Source: Nostoc sp. C052 (GTDB lineage: Bacteria > Cyanobacteriota > Cyanobacteriia > Cyanobacteriales > Nostocaceae). From it: a stretch of DNA of 64,000 nt. The translations under genes and the position numbers were made by a program. This document shows, in pieces, positions 7,433 to 16,194 of the stretch; position 1 is the stretch's first letter; every line of letters begins with the position of its first letter. The stretch covers positions 3,716,001-3,780,000 of the forward strand of contig NZ_CP040272.1 of the NCBI RefSeq assembly GCF_013393905.1. Direction: 5' to 3'. Under the pieces are notes generated by a model, which saw nothing but the letters and a program-made list of their open reading frames with translations, was not told the DNA's origin and searched no databases.

Positions 7433-7633
7433 TTTCTTAATTCCTTTACTTGATGCCATTTCGATGGCAAGTCTCTTGCCCAATCAAAACTGAGTTTTAT
7501 CTTAAATAAAAATCCAGAATCTTTACAAGAAGCCGAAATCATTTTTCCTTGCTTTAGCTTCATCTTAGGCATTTTGAAGAGCAAGCAATAGGACGATCGT
7601 CTAAGATTGTTGTACAATCCTGCAAACTTAGAA
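7433..7633. promoter_or_regulatory. divergent promoter region between cupin cluster and AraC regulator
   Basis: About 200 bp separates two divergently oriented starts (cupin at 7432, AraC gene at 7634). AraC-family regulators commonly bind such regions and control the neighbouring operon. No exact operator could be defined by eye; the ORF across it on the minus strand is a shadow. Confidence 0.5.
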
Positions 7634-8602
7634 ATGAACGCTGCCAATATCAATTTAATGAACGACCCGCAGGCAAAGCGCGAGGCAGACAGAGCGCAAG
7701 CCTACAGAGATGAACTGACTGAGCGGATTGCCCAGGCGATTCGTCATGATGGGACGATTGAGCCGTTGAAAGGTTTGCACTTCAACCGCGCCTCCTCGCC
7801 TTCGGAATGCCTTCATAGTGTCTCTATCCCTGCCTTTTGTGCGATCGCTCAGGGCAGCAAAGAAGTTCTTCTGGGTAGCGATCGCTATCAGTACGACCCG
7901 ATGCATTATCTGCTGGCTACGGTCGAACTACCCATTATCAGCCAAATTCTGGAAGCGTCCCATACGCAACCGTATCTTAGCCTGCGCCTCGATCTCGACC
8001 CCACCCTCGTTGGCTCAGTGATGGTCGAGGCGGGGTATCCCTCATCGCGCAACCGTGGTGATGTGAAAGCGATCGACGTAAGTCCATTGAATGCAAATCT
8101 GTTGGACGCTGTGGTTCGGCTTGTCAGGCTTTTAGATTCCCCTGCGGAAGCTCATGTTCTTGCACCACTGATTAAGCGGGAAATTATTTACCGACTCTTG
8201 ATGGGAGAGCAAGGTAATCGGCTCCGTCATATTGCAGTTCTTGGTGGCTACACTTACCACATCGCCAGAGCCGTCGAGCGACTTCGTAAAGACTTTAACG
8301 AGCCGATCAAGATTGAAAACATCGCCCGAGAGATGGGAATGAGTGTCTCCGGCTTTCACCATCACTTCAAGTCTGTCACTGCAATGAGTCCCTTGCAGTT
8401 CCAGAAGCAACTGCGGCTCCAGGAGGCTCGCCGTCTGATGCTGGGGGAAAACCTTGACGCTACCAGTGCTGCTTATCGAGTAGGGTATGATGATGCCTCG
8501 CACTTCAACCGGGAGTACAAGCGGCTCTTTGGTGCGCCACCGATGCGCGATGTGGAGCGGCTGCGAGAAGCTGCTAGGGAGACTGCTACTTCAATATATT
8601 GA
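7634..8602 (+). CDS. AraC-family transcriptional regulator
   Basis: A 322-residue protein with an N-terminal sensor domain of the AraC_N type (about 25-185; AFCAIAQGSKEVLLGSDRY is typical) and a C-terminal pair of helix-turn-helix motifs (about 225-320), including IENIAREMGMSVSGFHHHFK and the conserved AAYRVGYDDASHFNREYKRLFG. It probably senses a small molecule and activates the divergent cupin/oxidoreductase cluster, which is the usual arrangement. ATG 7634 is preferred over a TTG nine codons upstream. Because much of its presumed target operon is dead, the regulon may be vestigial. Confidence 0.9.
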   Translation: MNAANINLMNDPQAKREADRAQAYRDELTERIAQAIRHDGTIEPLKGLHFNRASSPSECLHSVSIPAFCAIAQGSKEVLLGSDRYQYDPMHYLLATVELPIISQILEASHTQPYLSLRLDLDPTLVGSVMVEAGYPSSRNRGDVKAIDVSPLNANLLDAVVRLVRLLDSPAEAHVLAPLIKREIIYRLLMGEQGNRLRHIAVLGGYTYHIARAVERLRKDFNEPIKIENIAREMGMSVSGFHHHFKSVTAMSPLQFQKQLRLQEARRLMLGENLDATSAAYRVGYDDASHFNREYKRLFGAPPMRDVERLREAARETATSIY

Positions 8603-8607
8603 AGAAT

Positions 8608-9021
8608 TCAGAAAACTGTTGCGTACCTTTTTGCCGCATTATGGAGAAAACGGTTTGTTGCGATCGCAGTCGCACCATTTCGCAACAGTCTCAACGCTCA
8701 ATACTGTTCGGTTAAGTCAAGAGACGCGATGAATCGCCGTCTCTACAATAATCAATCTTTTGTGTTGACGGCGATTTATTGCGTCTTTAGCGATCTAAAA
8801 TTTTCATCAAAAAACCTTAACCGAACCGTATTGTCTCAACGCTACCCCATGACCAATCTTTACCCTGGCTCCTGTGACAACGGCAATCATACCCCGTAAA
8901 TCGGCAGTTTGCTGACGCTTGCGAAGTTAAGATTTCCACACTCAATACAGGGTCTAGTGTAAAAGCTCTGACCCTGTAAAAAAGTTGTCTTGCAGACAAT
9001 GCAACGTGGTAGTTTGGTCAT
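8608..9021 (-). pseudogene. zinc-ribbon SDR gene remnant, split by a MITE
   Basis: From ATG 9021 the minus strand reads MTKLPRCIVCK, then RPCIECGNLNF, a four-Cys ribbon. After a frame change it continues DLRGMIAVVTGARVKIGHGV and ALR, the nucleotide-binding start of an SDR. The frame then enters the MITE at 8843-8699. Removing the MITE and one 10-bp duplicate restores VALRLLRNGATAIATNRFLH, ending at a stop at about 8608. The Cys4 plus TGARVKIG layout matches a known cyanobacterial SDR family of much greater length, so the C-terminal part is lost too. Confidence 0.8.
8699..8833. mobile_element. MITE, family A copy 2, with 10-bp target duplication
   Basis: 135 bp with terminal inverted repeats CAATACTGTTCGGTTAAG and CTTAACCGAACCGTATTG. 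It is flanked on both sides by TCTCAACGCT (8689-8698 and 8834-8843). It carries two copies of a GACGCGAT-AATCGCCGTC type core. It has no coding capacity, so it must be moved by a transposase elsewhere. Confidence 0.9.
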
Positions 9022-9271
9022 TAGTCATTTTTGGTATTGTTACCTACTCTCTGTTAATAGGAAACTTCTCTGAGCTAAACTGCATTGCCCACATTACTGT
9101 AAAAATGAATTTATATTAAAAATTAGCGGATTTATTTGTGACTATTATGTATAAATCATCATCCCAAAAAATCCAGATATTTACAACTATAATAGATTGT
9201 ATTTTGCTACCAGTGTTATCAAAATCCTTAAAATATTCTCAGTATTTGTTTCTAATCTTTAATCTTAACTA

Positions 9272-11473
9272 ATGGAGGTAATCTGCGGCAGAAGGGGCGA
9301 TCGCATGAGCAAAAAATGGTATCGAGTCCAAAAGCTAAAAGCAATATTCGTCCTAGCATTGGCAGTTGTATTTACTAATGCTGTAGTTTCATATAGCAAC
9401 ACTGTGAAGCTGATTCACAATCAGCAATGGGTAACAGACTCATATCAATTTATTACCCAAGTTGAAAGTATCCAATTTGCACTTAAAGATACTGAAACTG
9501 CACAACGTAATTATCTAATTACAGCAGATGCAGAGGATCTAAAAACCTATCTTGCAGCTAATCAACAAACTAATAGCAATGTTCAGATTCTCACTAAGCT
9601 AAGTGCTAAAAATCATCAAAAGCAGCAGTGGATTTCTTTGCTGGAACCAAAAATTACCACCAGGCTGAAAATTCTCCAACAAGAAATCTACCTCAGACAA
9701 AACCAAGGATTAGAAGCAGTTCAGCAACTAATCTTATCCGATCGAGATAAGCAAATCGGTAAAGAAATCCAACAACTGATTCACGACTCTTTAAAGGCAG
9801 AGCAAAATTTGTTACACCAGGGGATGCAGCAGTCACAAGCAAGTTCCCAAAAGGCAATAGTGACATTTTTTATCGCTGCTATTGTGGATTTGGTGCTGGT
9901 GGCGCTGCTATATGATTTGTTGTGGCGTTATATCAGGCAGCTTCAGCAAACGGAACTGGCCCTACGCCAAAGCGAAAATCGTTTACGAGCCATGATAGAT
10001 GCAGAACCAGAATGCATCCAGTTAATTGCCAGGAATGGCACCCTTTTAGAAATTAATGCAGAAGGGTTGGCAATAATGGAAGTGGAAAGTGCTGATGTAT
10101 TAATTGGTAAACCAATTGATGCTGTAATTTTACCAGAGTATAGAGCCGCCTTTGCCGACCTGCATAAAAGTGTCTGCCAAGGTAATAAGGGGACTTTGGA
10201 GTTTGAAATGGTGGGATTTCAAGGTACTCATCGCTACATGGAAACTCATGCTGTACCACTGCGTAACGAATCTGATGGTACGTTCATCCATTTGGCACTG
10301 ACGCGAGATATAACCCAGCAAAAACAGGCAGAACAGAAAATCCGCGAACAAGCAGCGCTGCTGGATGTATCAACTGACGCGATTCTGGTGCGAAATATCC
10401 ACAACCAAATTTTATTTTGGAATCAAGGTGCTGAACGTCTATATGGCTGGAAGGCTGAGGAAGTTATAGAGAAAAATGTTTTACAAGTTTTGTATAAAGA
10501 GATTTCACCAGAGTTAGAAGATGCTTATTTGAAGGTGATAAATACAGGTGAGTGGCGGGGTGAGTTGCATCAACTAACCAGGGAAGGCAAAATAATTATC
10601 GTTGAAAGTCGGTGGACACTGATCCGACATCATCATGGCCAACCCAAATCCATTTTGAGTGTGAACACTGAGATTACGCAACAGAAACAACTAGAAGCTC
10701 AACTTTTGCGATCGCAACGTTTAGAGAGTATCGGTACTCTCGCTGGCGGTATCGCCCATGACCTCAACAATATACTATCTCCAATTTTAATGTCAGTTCA
10801 ACTGTTGCAGAAGAAATTGCCCGATTCGCAGAGTCAGCAAATACTGCAAACTTTAGAAAATAATGTGAAACGCGGTGCTAATTTGCTCAAGCAAGTGTTA
10901 TCTTTTGCACGAGGTATTGAAGATAAACGGATAATTGTGCAAATTCAGCCTTTGATGGCAGAAATTGAGCAAATTATCGCTCAAACATTCCCCAAATCCA
11001 TTGTTTGCCAGATAGATATCCCAAAAAATCTCTGGTATGTTCGTGGAGACATTACTCAACTACATCAGGTGCTAATAAACTTGGTAATCAATGCCCGCGA
11101 TGCTATGCCCAATGGCGGTATTTTAAGGATTGCGGCGGAAAATCTAGTGATTGGCGAACATTCTGCCCAGATAAACATCGATGCGAAAGTAGGTTCTTAT
11201 ATTGCGATCGTGGTTACGGATACTGGTATGGGGATGTCGTCGGAAGTCCAGCAACGAATTTTTGAACCATTTTTCACTACCAAAGAGATAGGTAAAGGTA
11301 CAGGTTTAGGACTTTCTACGGCGCTGGGTATTATTAAAAATCACGGTGGTTTTGTCAATGTTTATAGTCAAGTAGGCAGAGGTACTCAATTTACAGTGTA
11401 CTTACCTGCCTCTACATTCAGAGATACACATTCGCTGTCTCAAGAAATAAAATCAGTTATAGGAGATGGTTAA
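9272..11473 (+). CDS. CHASE3-PAS-PAS sensor histidine kinase
   Basis: 733 residues. There is a transmembrane helix at about 25-45, then a periplasmic CHASE3 domain (VESIQFALKDTETAQRNYLI is diagnostic), a second helix at about 200-222, and two PAS domains (about 235-355 and 360-480). A HisKA domain follows, with the phosphorylated H496 in GTLAGGIAHDLNNIL, and a HATPase_c domain with the N box NLVINARDAMP, DTGMGM and GKGTGLGLST. It lacks a receiver domain. The start at 9272 could be replaced by ATG 9305, which begins the membrane-anchor region. No response regulator gene is adjacent, so it is an orphan kinase; the ligand is unknown. Confidence 0.92.
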   Translation: MEVICGRRGDRMSKKWYRVQKLKAIFVLALAVVFTNAVVSYSNTVKLIHNQQWVTDSYQFITQVESIQFALKDTETAQRNYLITADAEDLKTYLAANQQTNSNVQILTKLSAKNHQKQQWISLLEPKITTRLKILQQEIYLRQNQGLEAVQQLILSDRDKQIGKEIQQLIHDSLKAEQNLLHQGMQQSQASSQKAIVTFFIAAIVDLVLVALLYDLLWRYIRQLQQTELALRQSENRLRAMIDAEPECIQLIARNGTLLEINAEGLAIMEVESADVLIGKPIDAVILPEYRAAFADLHKSVCQGNKGTLEFEMVGFQGTHRYMETHAVPLRNESDGTFIHLALTRDITQQKQAEQKIREQAALLDVSTDAILVRNIHNQILFWNQGAERLYGWKAEEVIEKNVLQVLYKEISPELEDAYLKVINTGEWRGELHQLTREGKIIIVESRWTLIRHHHGQPKSILSVNTEITQQKQLEAQLLRSQRLESIGTLAGGIAHDLNNILSPILMSVQLLQKKLPDSQSQQILQTLENNVKRGANLLKQVLSFARGIEDKRIIVQIQPLMAEIEQIIAQTFPKSIVCQIDIPKNLWYVRGDITQLHQVLINLVINARDAMPNGGILRIAAENLVIGEHSAQINIDAKVGSYIAIVVTDTGMGMSSEVQQRIFEPFFTTKEIGKGTGLGLSTALGIIKNHGGFVNVYSQVGRGTQFTVYLPASTFRDTHSLSQEIKSVIGDG

Positions 11474-11494
11474 TTAATTTTAGTGCTAAAAGTA

Positions 11495-11791
11495 TCACAG
11501 ACTACAAATAATCCTATCAACCAAAACTTTCTGTCCACATTGGAAATGAAAACAGTCTAATTTAGTCGTCAACCGGAAGTTTAACAAATCATAGCGAGGT
11601 GAAGCATCTGGATAACTTGCTCTTGGTGGGATATCGAGTGCTTCGATTGGACAACCGCCAATTGTGGAATCTGGAGTCAACCTAAAACTAAAGCCCGGTA
11701 ATTCAAGGCGCTTCACTACAACATTCCGCAAATGGCGAGAATTATGAATAATAAACTCTACTTCAACTTCGATAGCAGTTAGAAACTCCAT
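11495..11791 (-). CDS. small protein of unknown function
   Basis: 98 residues, convergent with the kinase gene. The sequence looks like a real soluble protein (alternating hydrophobic strands; LPGFSFRLTPDSTIGGCPIE and FRLTTKLDCFHFQCG) with four Cys residues. There is no clear Shine-Dalgarno sequence before ATG 11791. I do not recognise a family. Its composition is unlike the frame-shadow ORFs in the window, which is why I keep it. Confidence 0.55.
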   Translation of the reverse strand: MEFLTAIEVEVEFIIHNSRHLRNVVVKRLELPGFSFRLTPDSTIGGCPIEALDIPPRASYPDASPRYDLLNFRLTTKLDCFHFQCGQKVLVDRIICSL

Positions 11792-12456
11792 GAGTTTAGG
11801 GAAGTAAATAAAAAGTTTGAATACTTCTGGATTATTTTTTAAAAAAAGTAAATTTTGGAATATTAAAAACCTGCAAATTCGCTAGAGTTCGGCAGTTTTT
11901 TTAGTTTAATAGAAATAAAAAATATCAGTTAATATGATATGCCGTTATCACTATTGTCTTGTCTGGACTATATACAGACTCAACTCTTGGGTATTCGTTA
12001 TGAATCCACCATACTTTTATTCTATTAGACTGTGCAGGTGCGCTACCTGAGATTGAATACCCTGCTTGAGTCATTAAGGTTGCAAAACTATTTGAGTCGA
12101 GAACTGTACTTTTTAATTGCTTTTAGTCCCTGTATTTGATGTCTGTACCACACGTCGTTGTTTCAGTCCTTATGAGATATGAGGTGTTTTGCAACGCCTT
12201 TTTGGAAAATTAGCACGTAGTTGCTTACTAGCTTCAATCTTTATGAGGGGTAAGGTGTTTTGCAACGATATAAATAGTATCGGGTAAGTAACGGGTAAAT
12301 GTCAAGTAGAAAGTCTTTAGAATGCTTATACAGCAAGGTGTGTGGTAGTTATAATCGAGTAGGGCTTTTGAGAGCATTTTTACCATCAGCCAAAAATTAG
12401 CGATTTTTCAGCTTAAAGTATTTTAATTAAATCAACTTTGTTTGAGCTAACCACAA
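11792..12456. other. intergenic region around the CRISPR-like unit
   Basis: Apart from the two-repeat unit at 12160-12266, this 665-bp region is AT-rich and holds no supported gene. Its right end should contain the promoter of the glycosidase gene. Confidence 0.4.
12160..12266 (-). CRISPR. orphan two-repeat CRISPR-like unit
   Basis: Two 36-bp repeats at 12160-12195 and 12231-12266 are separated by a 35-bp unique spacer. Read on the minus strand they begin GTTGCAAAACACCT and end in GACTGAAAC (one copy) or GATTGAAGC (the other), the typical 3' end of cyanobacterial CRISPR repeats. The copies differ at seven positions, mostly in the middle and at the GAAAC end. No further repeats are visible within a few hundred bp and no cas gene lies in the window. 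Confidence 0.65.
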
Positions 12457-13347
12457 GTGAGTTTAAATGTGAGGAAAATCAAACTACTGGCTTTGATATT
12501 AATTAGTTTGGCAATGGTGTTATGGTTTAATTTGCGTTCTTCAACGCCATCAATACCGACTATTGCAGCTTCACCACCAAAAACTATCCGCTACTTAGAA
12601 CGCACTTTACCCCAAAGCATCGCTCACATCCTATTGATTCCAGCCAATAGCAGATTTTTGGTAACTCCTGCACTATCAGAGAAGGTAGCCACTGTAGAGG
12701 AATTTGCTCAGAAGCATCAAGCCACAGCTATTTTGAATGCAGGCTTTTTTGACCCAGCCAACCAAAAAACTACATCTTATGTTGTCATACAAGGTAAGTT
12801 GATAGCTGACCCTAAGGAAAACGAACGGCTGGTGAACAATCCCAACTTAAAACCTTATCTGGGTCAAATACTTAATCGTACAGAATTCCGCCGCTACTTA
12901 TGTGGGCAAACTATCCGCTATTCCATTGCTCTACATAGTCAGTCACCACCAGCAGGTTGTCAGTTAGTCGATGCTATAGGTGCTGGTCCACGCCTATTAC
13001 CACAACTCTCGTTAGTAAAAGAGGGCTTTGTGGATAATGCTAATAAACGAGATGCACTTGGCAGTAACCAACCTAATGCCAGAACTGCCGTAGGTATCAC
13101 TCGTGATGGTAGTGTTGTTTTAGTTATGGTGGCTCAAAAACCCTCGGCTCCCAGTACCTCTGGGATATCTTTGCCAGGATTAGCTGATTTGATGAAAACC
13201 CTTGGTGCTGAACAAGCGATGAATCTGGATGGAGGGAGTTCGTCTTCGCTTTATTACAAGGGCAAAACCTTTTACGGGAAGGTTGATTTGGAGGGAAATT
13301 CTATCAAGCGTCCGGTTAAATCGGTTTTGCTGGTTCAGGAAAACTAG
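12457..13347 (+). CDS. phosphodiester glycosidase-domain (NAGPA) protein
   Basis: 296 residues. An N-terminal hydrophobic segment (about 8-24) is a signal anchor, so the protein acts outside the cytoplasmic membrane. The catalytic domain matches the NAGPA/DUF2233 family: NAGFFDP, IGAGPRLL, NARTAVGITRDG and MNLDGGSSSSLYY are its signature blocks. Family members cleave N-acetylglucosamine or related sugars from phosphodiesters, for example in teichoic-acid-like or exopolysaccharide linkages. The natural substrate in cyanobacteria is not known. The start is GTG; a second in-frame GTG lies four codons on. Single-gene unit. Confidence 0.85.
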   Translation: MSLNVRKIKLLALILISLAMVLWFNLRSSTPSIPTIAASPPKTIRYLERTLPQSIAHILLIPANSRFLVTPALSEKVATVEEFAQKHQATAILNAGFFDPANQKTTSYVVIQGKLIADPKENERLVNNPNLKPYLGQILNRTEFRRYLCGQTIRYSIALHSQSPPAGCQLVDAIGAGPRLLPQLSLVKEGFVDNANKRDALGSNQPNARTAVGITRDGSVVLVMVAQKPSAPSTSGISLPGLADLMKTLGAEQAMNLDGGSSSSLYYKGKTFYGKVDLEGNSIKRPVKSVLLVQEN

Positions 13348-13558
13348 GAATCATGACGCTCATAAGGAAAATTCGATACCATAGTTTATTTTGATTCTTC
13401 TGGCATCCTGGGCAGATAACCTCTACGAGACAAATATAATACTTGCGTAAGTCCTAGTTTAGCTATACCTATCCACTGGTAGATTTTTGCCATAGCACCC
13501 ATTCTGCGATCGCAATTGGGTCACAATATATAGATAGGCAATCATTGAAGGTGGTGTC

Positions 13559-13870
13559 ATGCTTCGGCTAACTCAAGCTATTAGGAACTTTTTCCTTCGC
13601 GTTGAAGGCTTGTTTGGTGTTTTATTCCAAAGTTTTTCTAATTTTTTCGGAAATATATTTGGTTTTTTTGCCAAGCTTTTCGGATTCACTAGTTCTGGTT
13701 ATTTCTTGGAATCTGATGAGGTGCAAGGTATAAAACAAGCTGCTGCTAAACAGCCAATTGAAACGAACCCTGATAACACTAGTAAAATTTCTACCACTAA
13801 CCGCCGTCGTCCTAATGCCAAGCTTGACGACTACTACCTCAACATGGCTCGTGATGTGAAAAAGAACTGA
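13559..13870 (+). CDS. small cyanobacterial protein with amphipathic N-terminus
   Basis: 103 residues. The first 45 are Phe/Leu/Gly-rich (repeating FF, FGxxF) and look like one or two membrane-associated helices; the rest is polar, with an NRRRPNAKLDDYYL motif near the end. GGTGG lies shortly before the ATG. I do not recognise a named family, though the pattern of hydrophobic head and Arg/Tyr-containing tail recurs in cyanobacterial hypotheticals. The function is unknown; membrane association is inferred. Confidence 0.65.
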   Translation: MLRLTQAIRNFFLRVEGLFGVLFQSFSNFFGNIFGFFAKLFGFTSSGYFLESDEVQGIKQAAAKQPIETNPDNTSKISTTNRRRPNAKLDDYYLNMARDVKKN

Positions 13871-13926
13871 CAAAAGACATCAATTGAAGAGTGATATTTT
13901 AGTAATGCGTTCACCGTAGACGATCG

Positions 13927-14112
13927 CTATTGCGCGATCGCACTACCCATTTTTTCCCTCAGAATTTTATAAATTATTGTCGCCTGCACTGGTGTAATGT
14001 GAGTGTGCGAAAACCATCCAGCCGCAATTAACAGATTTGTCTGTGCGTAGGCTAGCAAAACCGCAGGTATTACACCTTTAATAAAAATTTTGTCCAGCCT
14101 CAAGCTGGACAA
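13927..14112 (-). CDS. possible short protein (61 aa)
   Basis: A TTG-initiated ORF with a hydrophobic centre (VIPAVLLAYAQTNLLIAAGWF). Its beginning coincides with an inverted repeat (GTCCAGC...GCTGGAC, 14092-14110), which argues against a real start there. It may be a gene fragment or chance; kept only because the composition is protein-like. Confidence 0.25.
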   Translation of the reverse strand: MSSLRLDKIFIKGVIPAVLLAYAQTNLLIAAGWFSHTHITPVQATIIYKILREKMGSAIAQ

Positions 14113-14152
14113 GAGCTAGAAATATTTTTGAGATTGAATATTTACTTGATTT

Positions 14153-14362
14153 TTAACTTACTAAATCAACCAAAGCGTTACTATGAAAGCGAACTATAGA
14201 TGAGACTGAGCAACCACGATAATTCTCAGAGGTGAATACTGATAGTGTGATATTAGCTTGACCGGGATCTAGTATGCGTTTTACCTTGCAGGTTTGCATT
14301 TTGTTGTTGCAGTAAGCAATAATGCGATCGCCAGCCTTGACTTCCAACGCTTGAATTTTCAA
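14153..14362 (-). CDS. small protein of unknown function (69 aa)
   Basis: The ORF starts with TTG at 14362 and reads MKIQALEVKAGDRIIAYCNN, followed by a beta-rich stretch ending RFHSNALVDLVS. It looks like a small beta-barrel-type protein (AGDRIIAY resembles the opening of such folds). A TTG start and no strong ribosome site leave some doubt. I do not recognise a family. Confidence 0.5.
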   Translation of the reverse strand: MKIQALEVKAGDRIIAYCNNKMQTCKVKRILDPGQANITLSVFTSENYRGCSVSSIVRFHSNALVDLVS

Positions 14363-14768
14363 TTAATACCAACCTTGCCCAGGAATTTGCTTAGTTAAAG
14401 GAAAAACATATTGCTACATTTCAATTCTTTAACAATAGCAATGTTTATTTAAGTATAACACAAAAATTAAAACCTGAAAATGGTATCAATTTCATCTTGA
14501 TAATGTCAAGCTTATTCATGCTCAAAACCTGTACTAAGTAGGTCGGCGTAATAGAATTATCGTTGGGATAAGGCAGGGGACCGGGAGCAGGGGGAAAGAG
14601 AGTTTGAGCCTTGTTTACTTCTCTTTACACAGTTTGGTTTTATTGTGCCGACTTACTTATTAAATCCTGGATTTTCAGAAAATGGGTAAATCTGAGAAAC
14701 AATCATCGATGAAAGGCGATCGCCAAATCCAAATTTTTTGAACACTGTACGGTAATCGAAACAAAATC
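14363..14768. other. intergenic, nothing recognised
   Basis: This is mostly AT-rich DNA plus a short G-rich run (GGCAGGGGACCGGGAGCAGG, about 14571-14590) of the kind dispersed through Nostoc genomes. No gene is supported. Confidence 0.4.
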
Positions 14769-14870
14769 TAATACACTTGGGTTAAGGGATACTGACAACA
14801 ATTTTGGGTTTTCGAGACGCGATAAATCGCCGTCTCTACAAGTGGTTTGTTGCTCATTCTGAACTGTATT
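14769..14870. repeat. MITE-like repeat, family A copy 3
   Basis: About 102 bp. It shares a core of about 44 bp (AACAATTTTGGGTTTTCGAG onwards) with the copy at 3993, including the GACGCGATAAATCGC palindrome, and ends in CTGAACTGTATT. The left end (AATACACTTGGGTTAAG) is diverged. Confidence 0.65.
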
Positions 14871-14913
14871 TAAATAAAACCCAGATTCCAGAAATTTTAT
14901 TTAATACATATTC

Positions 14914-16179
14914 CTAACCAAAACTTTGAACAACGTACATATCATTTCCTGTATCGCCGACTAAAAGCAAGCTACTGTCATCACCTTCTAAATTTTGGCT
15001 GCCAGCAATACCTTTTTGCAGAACTTTAATTATTCTTTGGGGAGTAAAAGATTCCAATTCCACAAATTTTCCAGATTCTAACCATGCTAATTCTTCAGCA
15101 AATAAACTTTGACGTATTTCTTCAGGCAATTGTTTAGCTGCTTGCGCCGACTCTGGAGAGGATTGAATAAACATTCCACGTTTGGTAGCGATAATTTGAC
15201 GTGGCGTTAGTCCAATATCAATAATCACAATCTCACTATTGAGAAACCAATTAGCATTGGTTCTCAACTTATGAACTAAACCAATGCCTCGTGGATTGCA
15301 ATCATGCACTGCATAGACTTTCAAATCGGGATTGCGGCGCAGCATTTGCATTGTGGTGTCAAAAATGCTTTGAGGATATCCAGTAATGCTGAGAATTGCA
15401 CAGTTGTTTTCAAAGTGGAAATTATTAGCAATTAATAGTTGAGCAATACTAGCACTATCACAAACGACTAATCTATCAAAACTGTAAGCGGTTACATCAG
15501 GATTAATTGTAGCTGGTTTATTTTCCTGCTTTGGAGAAGGAAGAATTTTGAGAATTGAACCATTGATTTGCTGCCAACGGTTTAGCCAATCTTGAACCTG
15601 AGATTCAGAAAATAAAAATTCCTGTGTTACTAATACGATTCTACCTGACTGTCGAGTTCCTAAGTATATCGATAGCATCCCCATACTAACGAAAATAACA
15701 AATATAGCAAATGAATTCACATTGATACTAAATAAAATCCCTCCCGCAAGAATGATTCCTCCTAAAATTTGCAAAGCCTTGGCATTTGATTGGCGATCTT
15801 TGTTATTGAGTTTACTAGACCTACTAGATTTTAAAAAATTTATAATAAGAATAAAACTGAAAATAAACGGAACTATAAAATAACTAGGAATGGCTGTAAA
15901 AAAGCTAATCATTAAAAATGGAACTAACCAGCCAAATCCTGAAAAGGATTTAGCCCTCAGACGATTATCTAGAAAATAAAGCAGTTGCTTGGGTGTAAAA
16001 AATAAGGTGTTATTTGCAGAAATGTCAGCGATCGCTTTTGCAAAAAAAGGATCAGTAATCTTAACTTTACTCATACTGGTCGGTTCAAAAGCAAAGGGAT
16101 GATTGCATTTTAGACACCGACCTTGATTAGCTGTCCGCTCTTTTAATTTATTGTCAGTTCCGCAGTTAATACACTTCAT
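14914..16179 (-). CDS. zinc-ribbon membrane protein with Toprim-like C-terminus, unknown
   Basis: 421 residues. The N-terminus is a four-Cys ribbon (CINCG and CLKC). Hydrophobic stretches at about 85-110 and 130-165 form a membrane hairpin or four-helix unit. The C-terminal half (about 225-370) contains VVCDSASIAQLLIANN, ILSITGYPQ and VYAVHDCNPRGIG, a layout that recalls Toprim/topo VI A-like folds, with HDCNPRG in the place of the DxD region; this is a fold guess. It is the last gene of a four-gene operon, 15 bp after the LysA-like gene. The function is unknown. Confidence 0.7.
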   Translation of the reverse strand: MKCINCGTDNKLKERTANQGRCLKCNHPFAFEPTSMSKVKITDPFFAKAIADISANNTLFFTPKQLLYFLDNRLRAKSFSGFGWLVPFLMISFFTAIPSYFIVPFIFSFILIINFLKSSRSSKLNNKDRQSNAKALQILGGIILAGGILFSINVNSFAIFVIFVSMGMLSIYLGTRQSGRIVLVTQEFLFSESQVQDWLNRWQQINGSILKILPSPKQENKPATINPDVTAYSFDRLVVCDSASIAQLLIANNFHFENNCAILSITGYPQSIFDTTMQMLRRNPDLKVYAVHDCNPRGIGLVHKLRTNANWFLNSEIVIIDIGLTPRQIIATKRGMFIQSSPESAQAAKQLPEEIRQSLFAEELAWLESGKFVELESFTPQRIIKVLQKGIAGSQNLEGDDSSLLLVGDTGNDMYVVQSFG

Positions 16180-16194
16180 AATGGTTTTTTGACG

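Noticed and set aside
7249..7653. 134-codon minus-strand ORF across the divergent promoter
   Set aside because: Overlaps both real starts; composition unlike a protein; no ribosome site.
10053..10351. Minus-strand ORFs inside the histidine kinase
   Set aside because: Antisense shadows.
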